A DNA stretch of 64,000 bases from Colwellia echini (lineage in GTDB: Bacteria; Pseudomonadota; Gammaproteobacteria; Enterobacterales; Alteromonadaceae), in assembly GCF_002843355.2 (NCBI RefSeq), contig NZ_PJAI02000001.1:372001-436000 (forward strand), given 5' to 3'. The translations under genes and the position numbers were made by a program. Under the pieces are notes generated by a model. It had not been told where the DNA came from, did no database searches, and worked only from the letters and a program-made list of their open reading frames with translations. This document shows, one piece after another, positions 17,817-27,367 of this stretch (its first letter is position 1; every line of letters starts with the position of its first letter).

Positions 17817-18202
17817 CTGAAATTTTTGATAACCTCGTAAGCGAATTCCTCATCTTCAGCTTCTTTAAGTCCTGCGATACCTAATGAACCGATAACCTTA
17901 TACCCTGAAAAAATAGGCACTCCACCGGCGATTCCAGTTATTTTACTATCGCACCAGTTAGCTAAATCCTTAGCCGTATTTTTTGCATAAGCGCCAACTT
18001 GAGAGGATGTCAGCATTTCTCTAGCTGCTGTATAAGCTTTGCATTGTGACAAGTAAGCAGCGTGATAACTAACGGCATCCATTTTATGGTACATCACTAA
18101 TTCGCCATGGCTGTCTGCCACTGAAATAGCAATAGCTACTTTTTTCTGGTTGGCCAATGCCAAAGACAAATCGGAAAGTTGTTTCGCGTCTTTAAAGTTC
18201 AT
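17783..18202 (-). CDS. GlcG/HbpS-family protein coupled to sugar permease
   Basis: A 139-residue GlcG/HbpS-like domain protein, starting MNFKDAKQLSDLSLALA. Family hallmarks are VADSHGELVMYHKMDA, KAYTAAREM and the glycine-rich GGVPIFSGYKVIGSLGIAGL. Members include a haem-binding extracellular sensor protein and proteins of glycolate loci. Most have no known enzyme activity. I start at the ATG two bases after the permease stop, which gives translational coupling. The longer frame begins inside the permease gene. No signal peptide is seen. The C-terminal residues after IKNFSNTNS come from a palindromic repeat and are probably not native to the fold. Its link to the sugar importer is clear from position; its function is not. 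Confidence 0.8.
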   Translation of the reverse strand: MNFKDAKQLSDLSLALANQKKVAIAISVADSHGELVMYHKMDAVSYHAAYLSQCKAYTAAREMLTSSQVGAYAKNTAKDLANWCDSKITGIAGGVPIFSGYKVIGSLGIAGLKEAEDEEFAYEVIKNFSNTNSYKKVIT

Positions 18203-18204
18203 AT

Positions 18205-19200
18205 CTATTGGGCCGTCTTCTTGTTTCTTAACCTTTTTAGTACTTCTGCTTGAATAATTAGTACGAGTAATAGAAATAATCCACGTATAACCGACTGCCA
18301 ATAAGTACTGATAGTAAAGCTGCCGTAACCATTTTCAAAATTAAGAATATTGAAAATTAATCCCATTAACACTACACCAGCTATTGATGCGGTAATTGAG
18401 CCTAATCCACCTGTTAATAGTGTACCACCAACAACAACGGCAGAGATGGCGATAAGCTCCCAACCAACACCTTCAGCAGGTTGTCCTGCGCCAAAACTTG
18501 CTGCGAGTGTAACACCTGCTAACCCAGCCAATACACCAGAAATAACATAAACCAAGGTGATAGTTTTATTAACTTTTAATCCCATCAATTTTGCAGCTTC
18601 TTCATCTTCACCAACAGCTAATACAGCACGTCCAAAGGGCATTTTTTCTAAAAGAACCCAAGCCATTATGGCAATAACTAAACAAACAACTACAGGCCAA
18701 GGTATTAAATCAAACATTAAGCCCATGCCATATTCTGGGAAGCTGCCTTCCCATGAAATAGGAACTGATTGTTTGCCAGATACAAGTAAGGCAACACCGC
18801 GTGATGCGAGCATCATGGCTAATGTGGCAATAAAAGGTGCTATGCGTAGTCGAATTATTACTACGGCATTTATTAAGCCGCATATAAGCCCAGTAAGTGC
18901 ACCAACAATTAAGGCGGTAACAATGCCATAAGGACTAACATAGGCAACCATAACACTCGAAAGAGCGACTACACCGCCAACAGAAAGATCAATTCCACCG
19001 GTCATGATAACAAAGCACATACCGATTGAAATTAAGATAAACATTGAGTTGTAAGAGAAAAAACTCTCAATATTATAAGGTGATAGAAAGTCGTCATAAC
19101 GTAAGCTTGCAAAAACAATTATTAAGGTTAATGCAACCCAAACAGCTTCAGTTCTTAGGAGTGGGTGTTGTGATTTTTTCATCCATTTATTAAGTTTCAT
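18205..19200 (-). CDS. Sugar ABC transporter permease, YjfF-like
   Basis: A 331-residue inner-membrane permease of the ribose/galactofuranose ABC family, the same length as E. coli YjfF. It has about 8-10 hydrophobic segments and the family signatures GGIDLSVGGVVALSSVM and AVGEDEEAAKLMGLKVNK. It is the fourth gene of a five-gene leftward operon (binding protein, ATPase, two permeases, HbpS-like protein), lying 9 bases after the previous permease. It forms a heterodimer channel with the YtfT-like protein. The assignment as YjfF-like is by gene order and length. Confidence 0.9.
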   Translation of the reverse strand: MKLNKWMKKSQHPLLRTEAVWVALTLIIVFASLRYDDFLSPYNIESFFSYNSMFILISIGMCFVIMTGGIDLSVGGVVALSSVMVAYVSPYGIVTALIVGALTGLICGLINAVVIIRLRIAPFIATLAMMLASRGVALLVSGKQSVPISWEGSFPEYGMGLMFDLIPWPVVVCLVIAIMAWVLLEKMPFGRAVLAVGEDEEAAKLMGLKVNKTITLVYVISGVLAGLAGVTLAASFGAGQPAEGVGWELIAISAVVVGGTLLTGGLGSITASIAGVVLMGLIFNILNFENGYGSFTISTYWQSVIRGLFLLLVLIIQAEVLKRLRNKKTAQ

Positions 19201-19209
19201 ACAATCCTC

Positions 19210-20232
19210 TTAATGCTTTTGTTTATTTTTTAATTGTAAATAAATGGCACCAATAATAATTGCGGCTTTAGCAATCATCGCTGCTGAATCAGATATACCA
19301 TTAGCTAATAGTGTGTAGGTCATCATCTGGATAACAAGCGCGCCTATTACAGCACCTATTACTGGTGCTTTCCCCCCCATCATTACTGTACCGCCAACTA
19401 CTGCCGCTGATATTCCATCAAGCTCCATTAATAAGCCCGCAGTATTCGCATCTGATGCGGAATTCATTGCGGTGGTAAATAAACCCGCCATGCCGGCGCA
19501 GAAACCACAAAAACCATATGCTATAAGTTTGACTTTAAAAGTAGGTAAACCACACAAAAATGCGGCTTTATCATTACCGCCAACCGCTAATAAATAGCGG
19601 CCAAATTTAGAGGTTTTAATAATCCATGAAACGAACAGCGCAATAATAATTAATATGACCGCTTGAATAGGAATACCAAACAAACGGCCAGTTCCTAGGT
19701 ATTGAAAAAAGTCATTATTAAAGGTTTGAATATCGCCATTAGTAAGTAACTGTGCGATACCACGACCTGATATAAATAAAATTAATGTCGCTATCATTGG
19801 TTGAATACGGTAATGCCCTACCAAGAAGCCATTAAAAAGTCCGCAGCTAGTTGCAACTAATAATGGCAACACAATGGCAAGAGCGATAGCAATACCAGGG
19901 TTGTTGAGTCCAAACTCTGACATAAAAACCATAGGCGCTAAGGCACCAGCGAGAGCCAAAACCGAGCCTACAGAAATATCTATACCTCCGTTGCCAGAGG
20001 CAATAACAAGGCACATACCTATAGCAACTATGGCAATTGGCGCGACTTGCGTCATATTGATATAAAAAGTTTGCATAGCAAAAAAATGTGGAGTAAATAT
20101 TGCGTTAATAATCAGTAAAACTATAAGCGCGACTAGTGCGCCATTATTCTTTAGCAGAGCTTTAAACTTTGCACTGCTTGCTATGCTGCCCGAACTTTCA
20201 TTTTTATCAATTTGTTGATTAATCATATCCAT
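19210..20232 (-). CDS. Sugar ABC transporter permease, YtfT-like
   Basis: A 340-residue inner-membrane permease of the same family (E. coli YtfT has 341 residues). It shows GNGGIDISVGSVLALAGALA, GRGIAQLLTNGD and the coupling-helix region AVGGNDKAAFLCGLPTFKVK. The hydrophilic N-terminus of about 30 residues is cytoplasmic. It pairs with the YjfF-like subunit. Spacing to its neighbours is short (28 and 9 bases), consistent with one transcript. Confidence 0.9.
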   Translation of the reverse strand: MDMINQQIDKNESSGSIASSAKFKALLKNNGALVALIVLLIINAIFTPHFFAMQTFYINMTQVAPIAIVAIGMCLVIASGNGGIDISVGSVLALAGALAPMVFMSEFGLNNPGIAIALAIVLPLLVATSCGLFNGFLVGHYRIQPMIATLILFISGRGIAQLLTNGDIQTFNNDFFQYLGTGRLFGIPIQAVILIIIALFVSWIIKTSKFGRYLLAVGGNDKAAFLCGLPTFKVKLIAYGFCGFCAGMAGLFTTAMNSASDANTAGLLMELDGISAAVVGGTVMMGGKAPVIGAVIGALVIQMMTYTLLANGISDSAAMIAKAAIIIGAIYLQLKNKQKH

Positions 20233-20260
20233 TATATCTTTCCTAATTCACGGAGACTTT

Positions 20261-21772
20261 TTAATGTTTGCCTAGCTCATCTAAAATGGCATTTTCTGAT
20301 ATTTCGTCATAGTGTAAGTAATCACGCGAAATACCTTCTTGCATCACCAGCACTTTGTGACAACTGGCTGATATTTCTTCATATTCTGAAGATATAAATA
20401 GTACAGATAAGCCTTGTTCTGCTAACGATAAGATGAGGTCTGTTATTTCAGATTTGGCTCCCACGTCAATGCCCCGTGTCGGTTCATCAAGAATAAGTAC
20501 CTCAGGATTATTTGCCATCCAGCGAGCTAAAAGTACTTTTTGTTGGTTACCACCAGATAATTGTGAAATAGGTTGTTCCATATCAGAAACCTTGATGCCA
20601 AGTTTTTTAATGTAGGAGTCGACCAATGCCATTTCTTTTTCTTTATCAATCAAACCATTTTTTGAAAGGGAGTCTAAGATCACCAGTGACATGTTTTCTC
20701 TCACTGACATTTCCGGAATAATACCTTCATTTTTTCTATCTTCAGAGCAAAACGCGATACCTTTTTCAATGGCGATTTTAGGTCCATTAACGCCAATAGT
20801 TATGTCATTTATTGATATTTTACCTTGATAACTATCGTCCTGCTCAGCGCCAAATATACGTTTAGCCACTTCACTTCGTCCTGATCCTAATAAACCAGCT
20901 AAACCTAAAATTTCACCTTTCTTAAGTTCAAAAGTGACTTCTTTTAGTACACCTGAACCGGATATTTTTTCTACATGTAAAATGACCTCATCATTTGCGC
21001 AGACTTTAGGTCGAGCATTTTCGTCAGATAATATATCTTCGACGCGTTTCCCCAACATTTTTGCAACCATGTCTTTTTTGGTTAAATCCTTAATCAACGA
21101 TGTTTCTATCATGCGGCCATCTCTCATAACCGACACTGAATCACAAATTTCAAATAATTCTTCTAGGTGATGGCTAACATAAAGGATAGCTACTCCTTGA
21201 GTTTTAAGATCTTTTACCACCTTAAATAGGGTTTTCTTTTCTGCTTCATCAAGTGATGCTGTCGGTTCATCCATGATCAATACTTTGGCGTTGAATGAAA
21301 CCGATCTTGCTATCGCAATAAGCTGTTGAATAGCAACATTAAATGAGTCAAGGGTACGAGTTACGTCTATATCTAACCCTAAAATTTTAACGGCTTCATC
21401 AGCAAATTTATTACAGGCTGCCCAGTCAATTAAGCCATATCTTTTTATTTCTCTCCCTGCCATTATATTTTCAGCAACCGTTCTATAACCTAATAGATTG
21501 ACCTCCTGAAAAATGGTGCTCATACCGTCGAGCTGAGCTTGGTAGGGGGAAGAGTATTGGACTTGTTTATTGTCGAAAAGAATGCTGCCGCTATCTAATG
21601 TATATGCACCATTAAGAATTTTAATTAAAGTAGACTTTCCGGCTCCGTTTTGACCGATAAGTGCTCTAACTTCACCGGGATTTAGTGATAGGTCAATACT
21701 GTTTAATGCAGGAATATTATTAAAGGATTTAGAGATGCCTGTGACTTGTAAAATAGGACTGTCCCAGTTCAT
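20261..21772 (-). CDS. Sugar ABC transporter ATPase, YtfR-like (two NBDs)
   Basis: A 503-residue double ATPase of the sugar-import class. The first nucleotide-binding domain has Walker A GQNGAGKSTLIK and Walker B VLIMDEPTA, with a degenerate signature around SFNVAIQQLIAIARS. The second has the signature LSGGNQQKVLLARWM and Walker B VLILDEPTRGIDVG but a degenerate Walker A (GLLGSGRSE), as usual for RbsA/MglA/YtfR proteins. It powers uptake with the two permeases encoded downstream. Confidence 0.92.
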   Translation of the reverse strand: MNWDSPILQVTGISKSFNNIPALNSIDLSLNPGEVRALIGQNGAGKSTLIKILNGAYTLDSGSILFDNKQVQYSSPYQAQLDGMSTIFQEVNLLGYRTVAENIMAGREIKRYGLIDWAACNKFADEAVKILGLDIDVTRTLDSFNVAIQQLIAIARSVSFNAKVLIMDEPTASLDEAEKKTLFKVVKDLKTQGVAILYVSHHLEELFEICDSVSVMRDGRMIETSLIKDLTKKDMVAKMLGKRVEDILSDENARPKVCANDEVILHVEKISGSGVLKEVTFELKKGEILGLAGLLGSGRSEVAKRIFGAEQDDSYQGKISINDITIGVNGPKIAIEKGIAFCSEDRKNEGIIPEMSVRENMSLVILDSLSKNGLIDKEKEMALVDSYIKKLGIKVSDMEQPISQLSGGNQQKVLLARWMANNPEVLILDEPTRGIDVGAKSEITDLILSLAEQGLSVLFISSEYEEISASCHKVLVMQEGISRDYLHYDEISENAILDELGKH

Positions 21773-21842
21773 ATATCACTCCTTGAGTGTTTGAAAGTTG
21801 AGGGGGAGCACCCCTCAATTTAATTAAAATGATTAAAAATGA

Positions 21843-22808
21843 TTAGAAGGCATCATTAATGTGTTGAGCAGCGTTAGAGGCGTCAAATATTCGATCTTCT
21901 GTTTTAACCCACGGTTCTATTTTTTCTCCGCTCGCATAACGTTTCATCGTTTCACAAGCGAGTGGGCCAAACTTAGGTGTTGACTCAACAATAAAGGCCA
22001 TTTTTCCATCTATAATGGCCTGCAAGCCATCACGGGTGCCATCTTTACCACCGACAATAATGTCTTTTCCTGGTACTAGACCAGCAGCTTCAATCGCTCT
22101 AATTGCACCTAAGGCCATTTCATCATTATGCGCCCATACCATAGTAACGTCAGGGTTGGTTTGAAGAAGTGTTTCCATTACCTTGCGCCCTTTATCTCGA
22201 GCGTAATCACCTGTTTGTGATGCTACAATTTCCATATCTGGATATTTGGCAATGACACTATTAAAACCCACGACGTGATCAAGTGCAGAAGTAGAGCCGG
22301 TTGTGCCTTCTAGCTGAATAATTTTTCCTTTCCCACCAGATAGTTTTACGAGCAACTCTGCCGCGACTTCACCTTGTTTGATAAAGTCTGAGCCAATGAA
22401 AGTAACGTAATCTTCACCTGGTTTTACAACTGTCTCGTCTACTTTACGGTCAACGAGGAAAACAGGAATACCTCTTGCTTTTGCTCTTTTTACTGCGGGT
22501 ACAAGAGGGCGCTCTTCACGAGGAGGTAAAAAAATCACATCAACTCGCTGTGCAATCATTGAATTGACATCGGAAACTTGTTTGGAAGCAGAGCCTGAAG
22601 CATCTGTCACAATCAATTGCCAACCACACTCTTTAGCAATATTTTTGAAGCTATCTGTTTCTGCTATTCGCCATGGATTATTGTTCTCTGATTGTGCAAA
22701 ACCTACTTTGTATTGAGCTTTTTCTGCAAGCGGTGGCGGCGCTGCAAAAACTGATGTGGATACAGCACAGGCAGCATATAGTGCGATTAAATTTAGTTTC
22801 ATTCTCAA
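21843..22808 (-). CDS. Periplasmic sugar-binding protein, YtfQ-like
   Basis: A 321-residue type-I periplasmic binding protein with a cleavable signal peptide (ending SVFAAPPP). The segments VGFAQSENNNPWRIAETDSF, VDVIFLPPREERPLVPAVKRAK and VWAHNDEMALGAIRAIEAAG closely follow E. coli YtfQ, which binds galactofuranose and related sugars. Gene order YtfQ-YtfR-YtfT-YjfF is conserved. In this setting the cargo is likely galactose, 6-O-methylgalactose or a neoagarobiose product freed in the periplasm. I see no operator palindrome in its promoter region, so its control may be different. Confidence 0.9.
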   Translation of the reverse strand: MRMKLNLIALYAACAVSTSVFAAPPPLAEKAQYKVGFAQSENNNPWRIAETDSFKNIAKECGWQLIVTDASGSASKQVSDVNSMIAQRVDVIFLPPREERPLVPAVKRAKARGIPVFLVDRKVDETVVKPGEDYVTFIGSDFIKQGEVAAELLVKLSGGKGKIIQLEGTTGSTSALDHVVGFNSVIAKYPDMEIVASQTGDYARDKGRKVMETLLQTNPDVTMVWAHNDEMALGAIRAIEAAGLVPGKDIIVGGKDGTRDGLQAIIDGKMAFIVESTPKFGPLACETMKRYASGEKIEPWVKTEDRIFDASNAAQHINDAF

Positions 22809-22992
22809 GTTCCTTTATTAGACGTTATTATATGGGACAACTCATGGTGATGTTTCACGTTACAGGTTTAGTAGGGCCTATATACTTTAAAATCATCAAC
22901 ATCAGTGTCTTGGCTAAATTTTAGGGCTGTATAGTTAAGGTTGGTAAAAACCCAAAACTTACAGCAGCCAGGTTTATAAAACACAATATTAA

Positions 22993-25900
22993 TTAGTTAG
23001 ATTTCTTAGCATCAACAATCGTAATTGGGTATATTTCGTGTTTATACATTTGCCCATTACTTGACGCGAACGATACATTTAAATAATAAAAATGCCCCGT
23101 AGGTAATTCTGAAGTTGGCGTTAGGCCATCAAGTGAAATGGTCATTGAAGAACTACCAGATTCTGTTTTTAAGGCACTGGAGTCAGTTAAAACAATATCT
23201 TTTGCGGGGATCCACTTATATTTAAATTCTCGCAACCAATATCGAATACCACCTTCGTCAGCCGAAATCACCGTATTGTCAGTACCAGCATGATAATTAA
23301 CATCGATCTTTATACTTTCACCAACAACAAAATCAGTATTTTCATATTTTTGGGGATCAATAATATTCACATATGGCTCAATAAAAGGTTTTATCAAAAT
23401 CTCTAATTGATTGTTAATTTTGGTATTTTCTTGTGAAGTTACGTTAATGGTAACTATTCCTGCTTGTAATGCACTGATTGTTCCATCTGGGCTAATATGA
23501 GCAATGTCAGTGTTACTACTAGACCAGTGTAATGCGGAATTATCTGCATATTCTGGTAATACAGTGGCATGTAGATGCAGTTTTTGTCCTTCAATCATCG
23601 TTTGGGGTTGCTTCGGTAATAATATTGACTCAACGGGTATTGCATACCAGTCAACAATGGTGATTTTACTTGAACTAGTCAGGCCATTTGTTGGTGTTTT
23701 TGCTGTAATGGTAGCTGAGTTGTTAATATCTCCAATCGCTTTTACCGTGCCACTTTCATTAACGGTGACGATAGACTCATCACTTGATGACCAATGAACC
23801 CTATCGTTTGCGTTGATAGGTGTTGTGTTAGCGCTAAGTTTTATGGAAGTACTTTTTCTTACTTCGATGGTTGCAGGCGTAACCGCAAGTGTTACCGGAT
23901 CAATATTATCGGTATCAAACAATTTATTAGCCGTTTGCCCTTTGATAGTGACTGTTTCACCATTACGCCACCTTATGTTAATACTTTCTATGGTATCTTC
24001 ATCACCTAAACCAAAATGAACAATATTGAGTAAGCTTTGTGAAAAAATTGCTCCAGCAGAGCCGACACGTTTTCTATATTCCTTGGACGACGTTTTAACA
24101 ATTACCTCAGCAGAAATAGCATCAACATTTGATTTAGGCGCATAGCCTACCTTGACTAAAGCATAATTTCCTTGGCTAGGGCTTTTGTTAGCACCTTGAT
24201 TAGCGTATAAGTACCATTCACCGTCTTCGCTACCATTGAGTAAATCTACATCACCATCTAAATCGAAATCAAAGGCTTGCCCCATATCACCATTGCCAGG
24301 GCCTCCAACATCGTTAGCACCGTGCATAGTAACAGTTTCAAAACCGCCTTTACCTGTGTTCAATAACATATAATCAGAGATTCTAGCGCCAATTAATCCC
24401 CACCGATAAACAAAAAGATCTTGGTGACTGTCGTTATTGAAATCACCAACGGTAACACCAAGAGAATTGCCGCCTGACGGTATATTCCATTCCTGTGAAA
24501 CATCAGTAAATTTGCCATTGTCATTTTTTAATAAAATATCAGCAATGTTCCGGTTTTCAGGTTCAAATCCTAGTGTTACATCGTCTACGCCTGAAAGGCT
24601 AAACCTGAAAGTCCAAAAAATATTATCAGTACGTACGAGTGCTGCTTGCCACTTACCATTACCAAGATAACCGAAATAGACGCCATTTTCTGAGATGTCT
24701 TCTGGCCAACCTGTTGATTCATCAGGTGTTATATCTAACTCTTCACCTTTAGCAAGTATCTTGGCGGTTTTATTACTGCCAAGAAAAATGGGATAATCTT
24801 TGCCTCTAAAAGTACCTTGAGTTAAAAAGTTATATTGATGTAGTTTGATAGCACCATTAGCGGTGAACTCAAATTCATCAACGCCTTTATAGCCTCTTGG
24901 TTTAATAGAAAATTCTTTACTGATTGGATCATGATCAACAGACGGTGCCTCACCAAAACCATGTTCAAAAACTTTACCTCTAGCAAGGTATAAATCGAGA
25001 TCACCATCGTTATCAATGTCAATATCGGTTATTGCCATTACATCATGAAGTTTGGCAATATCTTCGGGGATTTGAGCAGTGATCTCTGTAAAGGTAAAGT
25101 CTCCATTACCCTGCCAAATAGAAAGTGGGCTATATAGAATGACATCATCAATGTTATCGCCATTAATATCTGTGATTAGTGCGCGTGATGGCTCTTGATC
25201 TTCTAAGCCTTTTATTGATTGGTATTCAAAGGCACCATTACCTAAGTTTTTATAGAAATAATGCTGTGGTTTACTATGTTGAAGGCTTGCTTCGTTTATT
25301 AGCATTAAATCCAAGTCACCATCGAGATCCATATCAGACCATTTAGCGCCTCGACCTCGACCTCCTCTGTCTATATTTACATCACCGGTACTAAGTACGA
25401 AATAGCCATTACTGTTTTGGTAGAAATTAGCTTTGCCGGGGTTTTTGCCGTTACCTCCCCCAAGCGTTACTACCATATCTAAATCTCCGTCATTATCGTA
25501 ATCGCCAACGGAGGTGCCGTGTAAGTCATGCATAAACCATCGAGCGAGATTTTGATTATGTTTAGTTACTGTGCCGTCACCATTATTCCAATACAGTTTA
25601 CTGGATTCTTCATTATGGTTATTAACGATGAAGTCATAGTCACCATCATTGTCTATATCGGCTATGGTTGGGCCGCCATACTTAATTGAGCTAACTTTAT
25701 CAATGCCTGCAGCAACTGATATGTCGGTATATTGTGGTAGGTTTAAGTCTTTTACGTCTTCAAATGATACGTTATTGATAGTTAGAGTCGCGCCTTTAGT
25801 AACTACTTTTAATTGTACTTCACCTAGTGAATTAAACTGCACTAGAGCATTAAGTGTTTGCTTACCCTGCTTTGGTATATTGAGGTTATCAATTAATAAC

Positions 25901-26130
25901 TTATCATCTGCGTATAAACTCAAATTTGCATAATTACCTGAATTGTCTACATCAAGTACTATCTTTTTTAACAAAGAATTTTCAAGATGACTATTAATAA
26001 TTAATGGCGTTGAAGGTGATACTACTATTGGAAAAGACGTTGTTTTGTCTGTTTTGCAGGCAACTAAAGCTAGCGCTATTACCAACAAAGAAGTAAACCA
26101 AATGGACTTTATTATAAATTTGTTTTTCAA
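22993..26130 (-). CDS. Large FG-GAP/UnbV/BIG2 lipoprotein
   Basis: A 1045-residue lipoprotein (lipobox LVAC, Cys25, followed by Lys-Thr). After a small beta domain (about 35-125) comes an FG-GAP/VCBS-type propeller. It carries at least seven Asp-rich calcium loops, for example DIDNDGDYD, DYDNDGDLD, DMDLDGDLD, DINGDNIDD, DFNNDSHQD and DFDLDGDVD, with an inserted beta region near 400-500. An ASPIC/UnbV-like module follows (VGSAGAIFSQSLLNIVHFGLG, IRWRNGETVTIKG). Two BIG2 Ig-like domains (SSSDESIVTVNESGTVKAIGD and SSSNTDIAHISPDGTISALQAG) and a C-terminal beta domain end the protein. No catalytic motif is recognised. It likely sits at the outer membrane as a glycan-binding or scaffold protein of the agar locus; that role is inferred. 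Confidence 0.82.
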   Translation of the reverse strand: MKNKFIIKSIWFTSLLVIALALVACKTDKTTSFPIVVSPSTPLIINSHLENSLLKKIVLDVDNSGNYANLSLYADDKLLIDNLNIPKQGKQTLNALVQFNSLGEVQLKVVTKGATLTINNVSFEDVKDLNLPQYTDISVAAGIDKVSSIKYGGPTIADIDNDGDYDFIVNNHNEESSKLYWNNGDGTVTKHNQNLARWFMHDLHGTSVGDYDNDGDLDMVVTLGGGNGKNPGKANFYQNSNGYFVLSTGDVNIDRGGRGRGAKWSDMDLDGDLDLMLINEASLQHSKPQHYFYKNLGNGAFEYQSIKGLEDQEPSRALITDINGDNIDDVILYSPLSIWQGNGDFTFTEITAQIPEDIAKLHDVMAITDIDIDNDGDLDLYLARGKVFEHGFGEAPSVDHDPISKEFSIKPRGYKGVDEFEFTANGAIKLHQYNFLTQGTFRGKDYPIFLGSNKTAKILAKGEELDITPDESTGWPEDISENGVYFGYLGNGKWQAALVRTDNIFWTFRFSLSGVDDVTLGFEPENRNIADILLKNDNGKFTDVSQEWNIPSGGNSLGVTVGDFNNDSHQDLFVYRWGLIGARISDYMLLNTGKGGFETVTMHGANDVGGPGNGDMGQAFDFDLDGDVDLLNGSEDGEWYLYANQGANKSPSQGNYALVKVGYAPKSNVDAISAEVIVKTSSKEYRKRVGSAGAIFSQSLLNIVHFGLGDEDTIESINIRWRNGETVTIKGQTANKLFDTDNIDPVTLAVTPATIEVRKSTSIKLSANTTPINANDRVHWSSSDESIVTVNESGTVKAIGDINNSATITAKTPTNGLTSSSKITIVDWYAIPVESILLPKQPQTMIEGQKLHLHATVLPEYADNSALHWSSSNTDIAHISPDGTISALQAGIVTINVTSQENTKINNQLEILIKPFIEPYVNIIDPQKYENTDFVVGESIKIDVNYHAGTDNTVISADEGGIRYWLREFKYKWIPAKDIVLTDSSALKTESGSSSMTISLDGLTPTSELPTGHFYYLNVSFASSNGQMYKHEIYPITIVDAKKSN

Positions 26131-26211
26131 GGTTTATATCCTCTTACTGCTTATTTAACTACCAGTGTTTATTACAGTGCGCATTAACTGATTTTTTATC
26201 GAATTTAAATC

Positions 26212-26267
26212 TATACCCGTTATCATTCAAAATGCAGGTTCCCGTACTTTGAATGGTAACGGGTATA
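26212..26267. repeat. Inverted repeat with 19-bp arms
   Basis: Arms TATACCCGTTATCATTCAA and TTGAATGGTAACGGGTATA differ at one position and flank an 18-base loop. It lies upstream of both divergent genes, so it is not a terminator of either. It looks like a dispersed hairpin element or a second regulatory structure. Confidence 0.6.
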
Positions 26268-26314
26268 TTATTAAGCAATAGCATACACTAAAAATAATGC
26301 TTGCATATAATTAA

Positions 26315-26346
26315 TTGTTAACAATTGTTACATACTAGGTTATTAT
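26315..26346 (+). promoter_or_regulatory. Operator and promoter of kdgK-like gene
   Basis: The exact palindrome TTGTTAACAA spans 26315-26324 and contains TTAACA at 26318. A TATTAT box follows at 26341 with exactly 17 bases between, so a repressor on the palindrome would cover the -35 element. The start codon is 80 bases downstream. Confidence 0.6.
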
Positions 26347-26425
26347 GAATTACTAAGTTAATGCTTACTTTACAAATAAACTTAAGACATTTAGTCCCTA
26401 ACGTTATAAGCAAGAGAATTAAAAT

Positions 26426-27367
26426 ATGGCTGCACTGTTGGCAATTGGCGAATGTATGATGGAATTAACTCCGCAAGGTGATAAAAGCTTTAATAAAGCT
26501 TTTGCTGGGGATACTTATAATGCTTTGGTTTATGCAAAGCGAAGTGTTCCAGAGCTCAATGCTTTTATTTTTTCAGCGATTGGTAATGATGATATCAGTA
26601 GAAGTATGTCAACTGAGTGGGAAAAAGAAGGAGTTAATACTTCCTTTACGTTAATTTCTAATACTGCCACTATTGGTATTTATGCTATTTCAACTGATGT
26701 GACAGGCGAAAGAAGTTTTAGTTATTGGCGTAAAAACTCAGCAGCATCACAGATGATGGCTATAAAGCCAGTGTATGAGTTAATTGAAACTTGTCCTGAC
26801 GTAAGCTGTGTATTTTTCAGTGGTATTTCATTGGCTATATTGTCTGAAGAAGATAAAGCCGTTTTAATTAAATTTATACAAGGTTTAAAAGCTAAAGGCG
26901 TGAAAATAGCGTTTGATCCTAATTACAGACCTGCGATGTGGGTAAATAAAGAACATGCTGTTTTTTGGTTAGAACAAGCTTATAGCGTTAGTGATATTGT
27001 ACTTCCAGGTGAAGAAGATCATCAGGCGTTATTTGCTCATCAAGACCACATTGCTATAGCAGACTATTGTCAGCTTTTTAATGTGCAAGAAGTGATTATC
27101 AAATGTGGCGAAAAAGGAACCTTTGCATATTTTGATGGCAAGCTGACTGCTCATCAGCCGTTCAAAGCTGCACCTATTCAAGTTGACTCAACAGCAGCTG
27201 GTGACTCATTTGCGGGTACTTATTTAGCACAACGAATAATTAATAATGATATTGCTACTGCCTTGCAACAAGCGTCAAAGGTTGCGGGTCACGTAGTGCA
27301 GCATCGTGGCGCAATTATGCCATCAGAACAATATGAAAAAGTAATTAATACCAATCTCACAAATTAG
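26426..27367 (+). CDS. kdgK: PfkB-family sugar kinase, KDG/KDGal kinase type
   Basis: A 313-residue ribokinase-fold kinase resembling 2-keto-3-deoxygluconate kinase. Visible features are the N-terminal IGECMMELTPQG, the substrate-side AFAGDTYNALVYAKR, FDPNYRPAMW, and the C-terminal DSTAAGDSFAGTYLA containing the catalytic Asp and anion hole. In agar catabolism 3,6-anhydro-L-galactose becomes 2-keto-3-deoxy-galactonate, which such a kinase phosphorylates. Placement next to the GH117 gene supports that substrate over ordinary KDG. It carries the locus operator in its promoter. The other anhydrogalactose enzymes are not in the window. Confidence 0.85.
   Translation: MAALLAIGECMMELTPQGDKSFNKAFAGDTYNALVYAKRSVPELNAFIFSAIGNDDISRSMSTEWEKEGVNTSFTLISNTATIGIYAISTDVTGERSFSYWRKNSAASQMMAIKPVYELIETCPDVSCVFFSGISLAILSEEDKAVLIKFIQGLKAKGVKIAFDPNYRPAMWVNKEHAVFWLEQAYSVSDIVLPGEEDHQALFAHQDHIAIADYCQLFNVQEVIIKCGEKGTFAYFDGKLTAHQPFKAAPIQVDSTAAGDSFAGTYLAQRIINNDIATALQQASKVAGHVVQHRGAIMPSEQYEKVINTNLTN

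Larger units (their letters stand above)
26131..26425. other. Divergent region between propeller lipoprotein and kdgK-like gene
   Basis: Just under 300 bases with a strong 19-bp inverted repeat near the lipoprotein side and an operator-promoter pair on the kinase side. Confidence 0.6.

Noticed and set aside
18203..18301. Longer frame of the HbpS-like protein
   Set aside because: It starts deep inside the permease gene. The ATG two bases after the permease stop gives the normal domain start and coupling.
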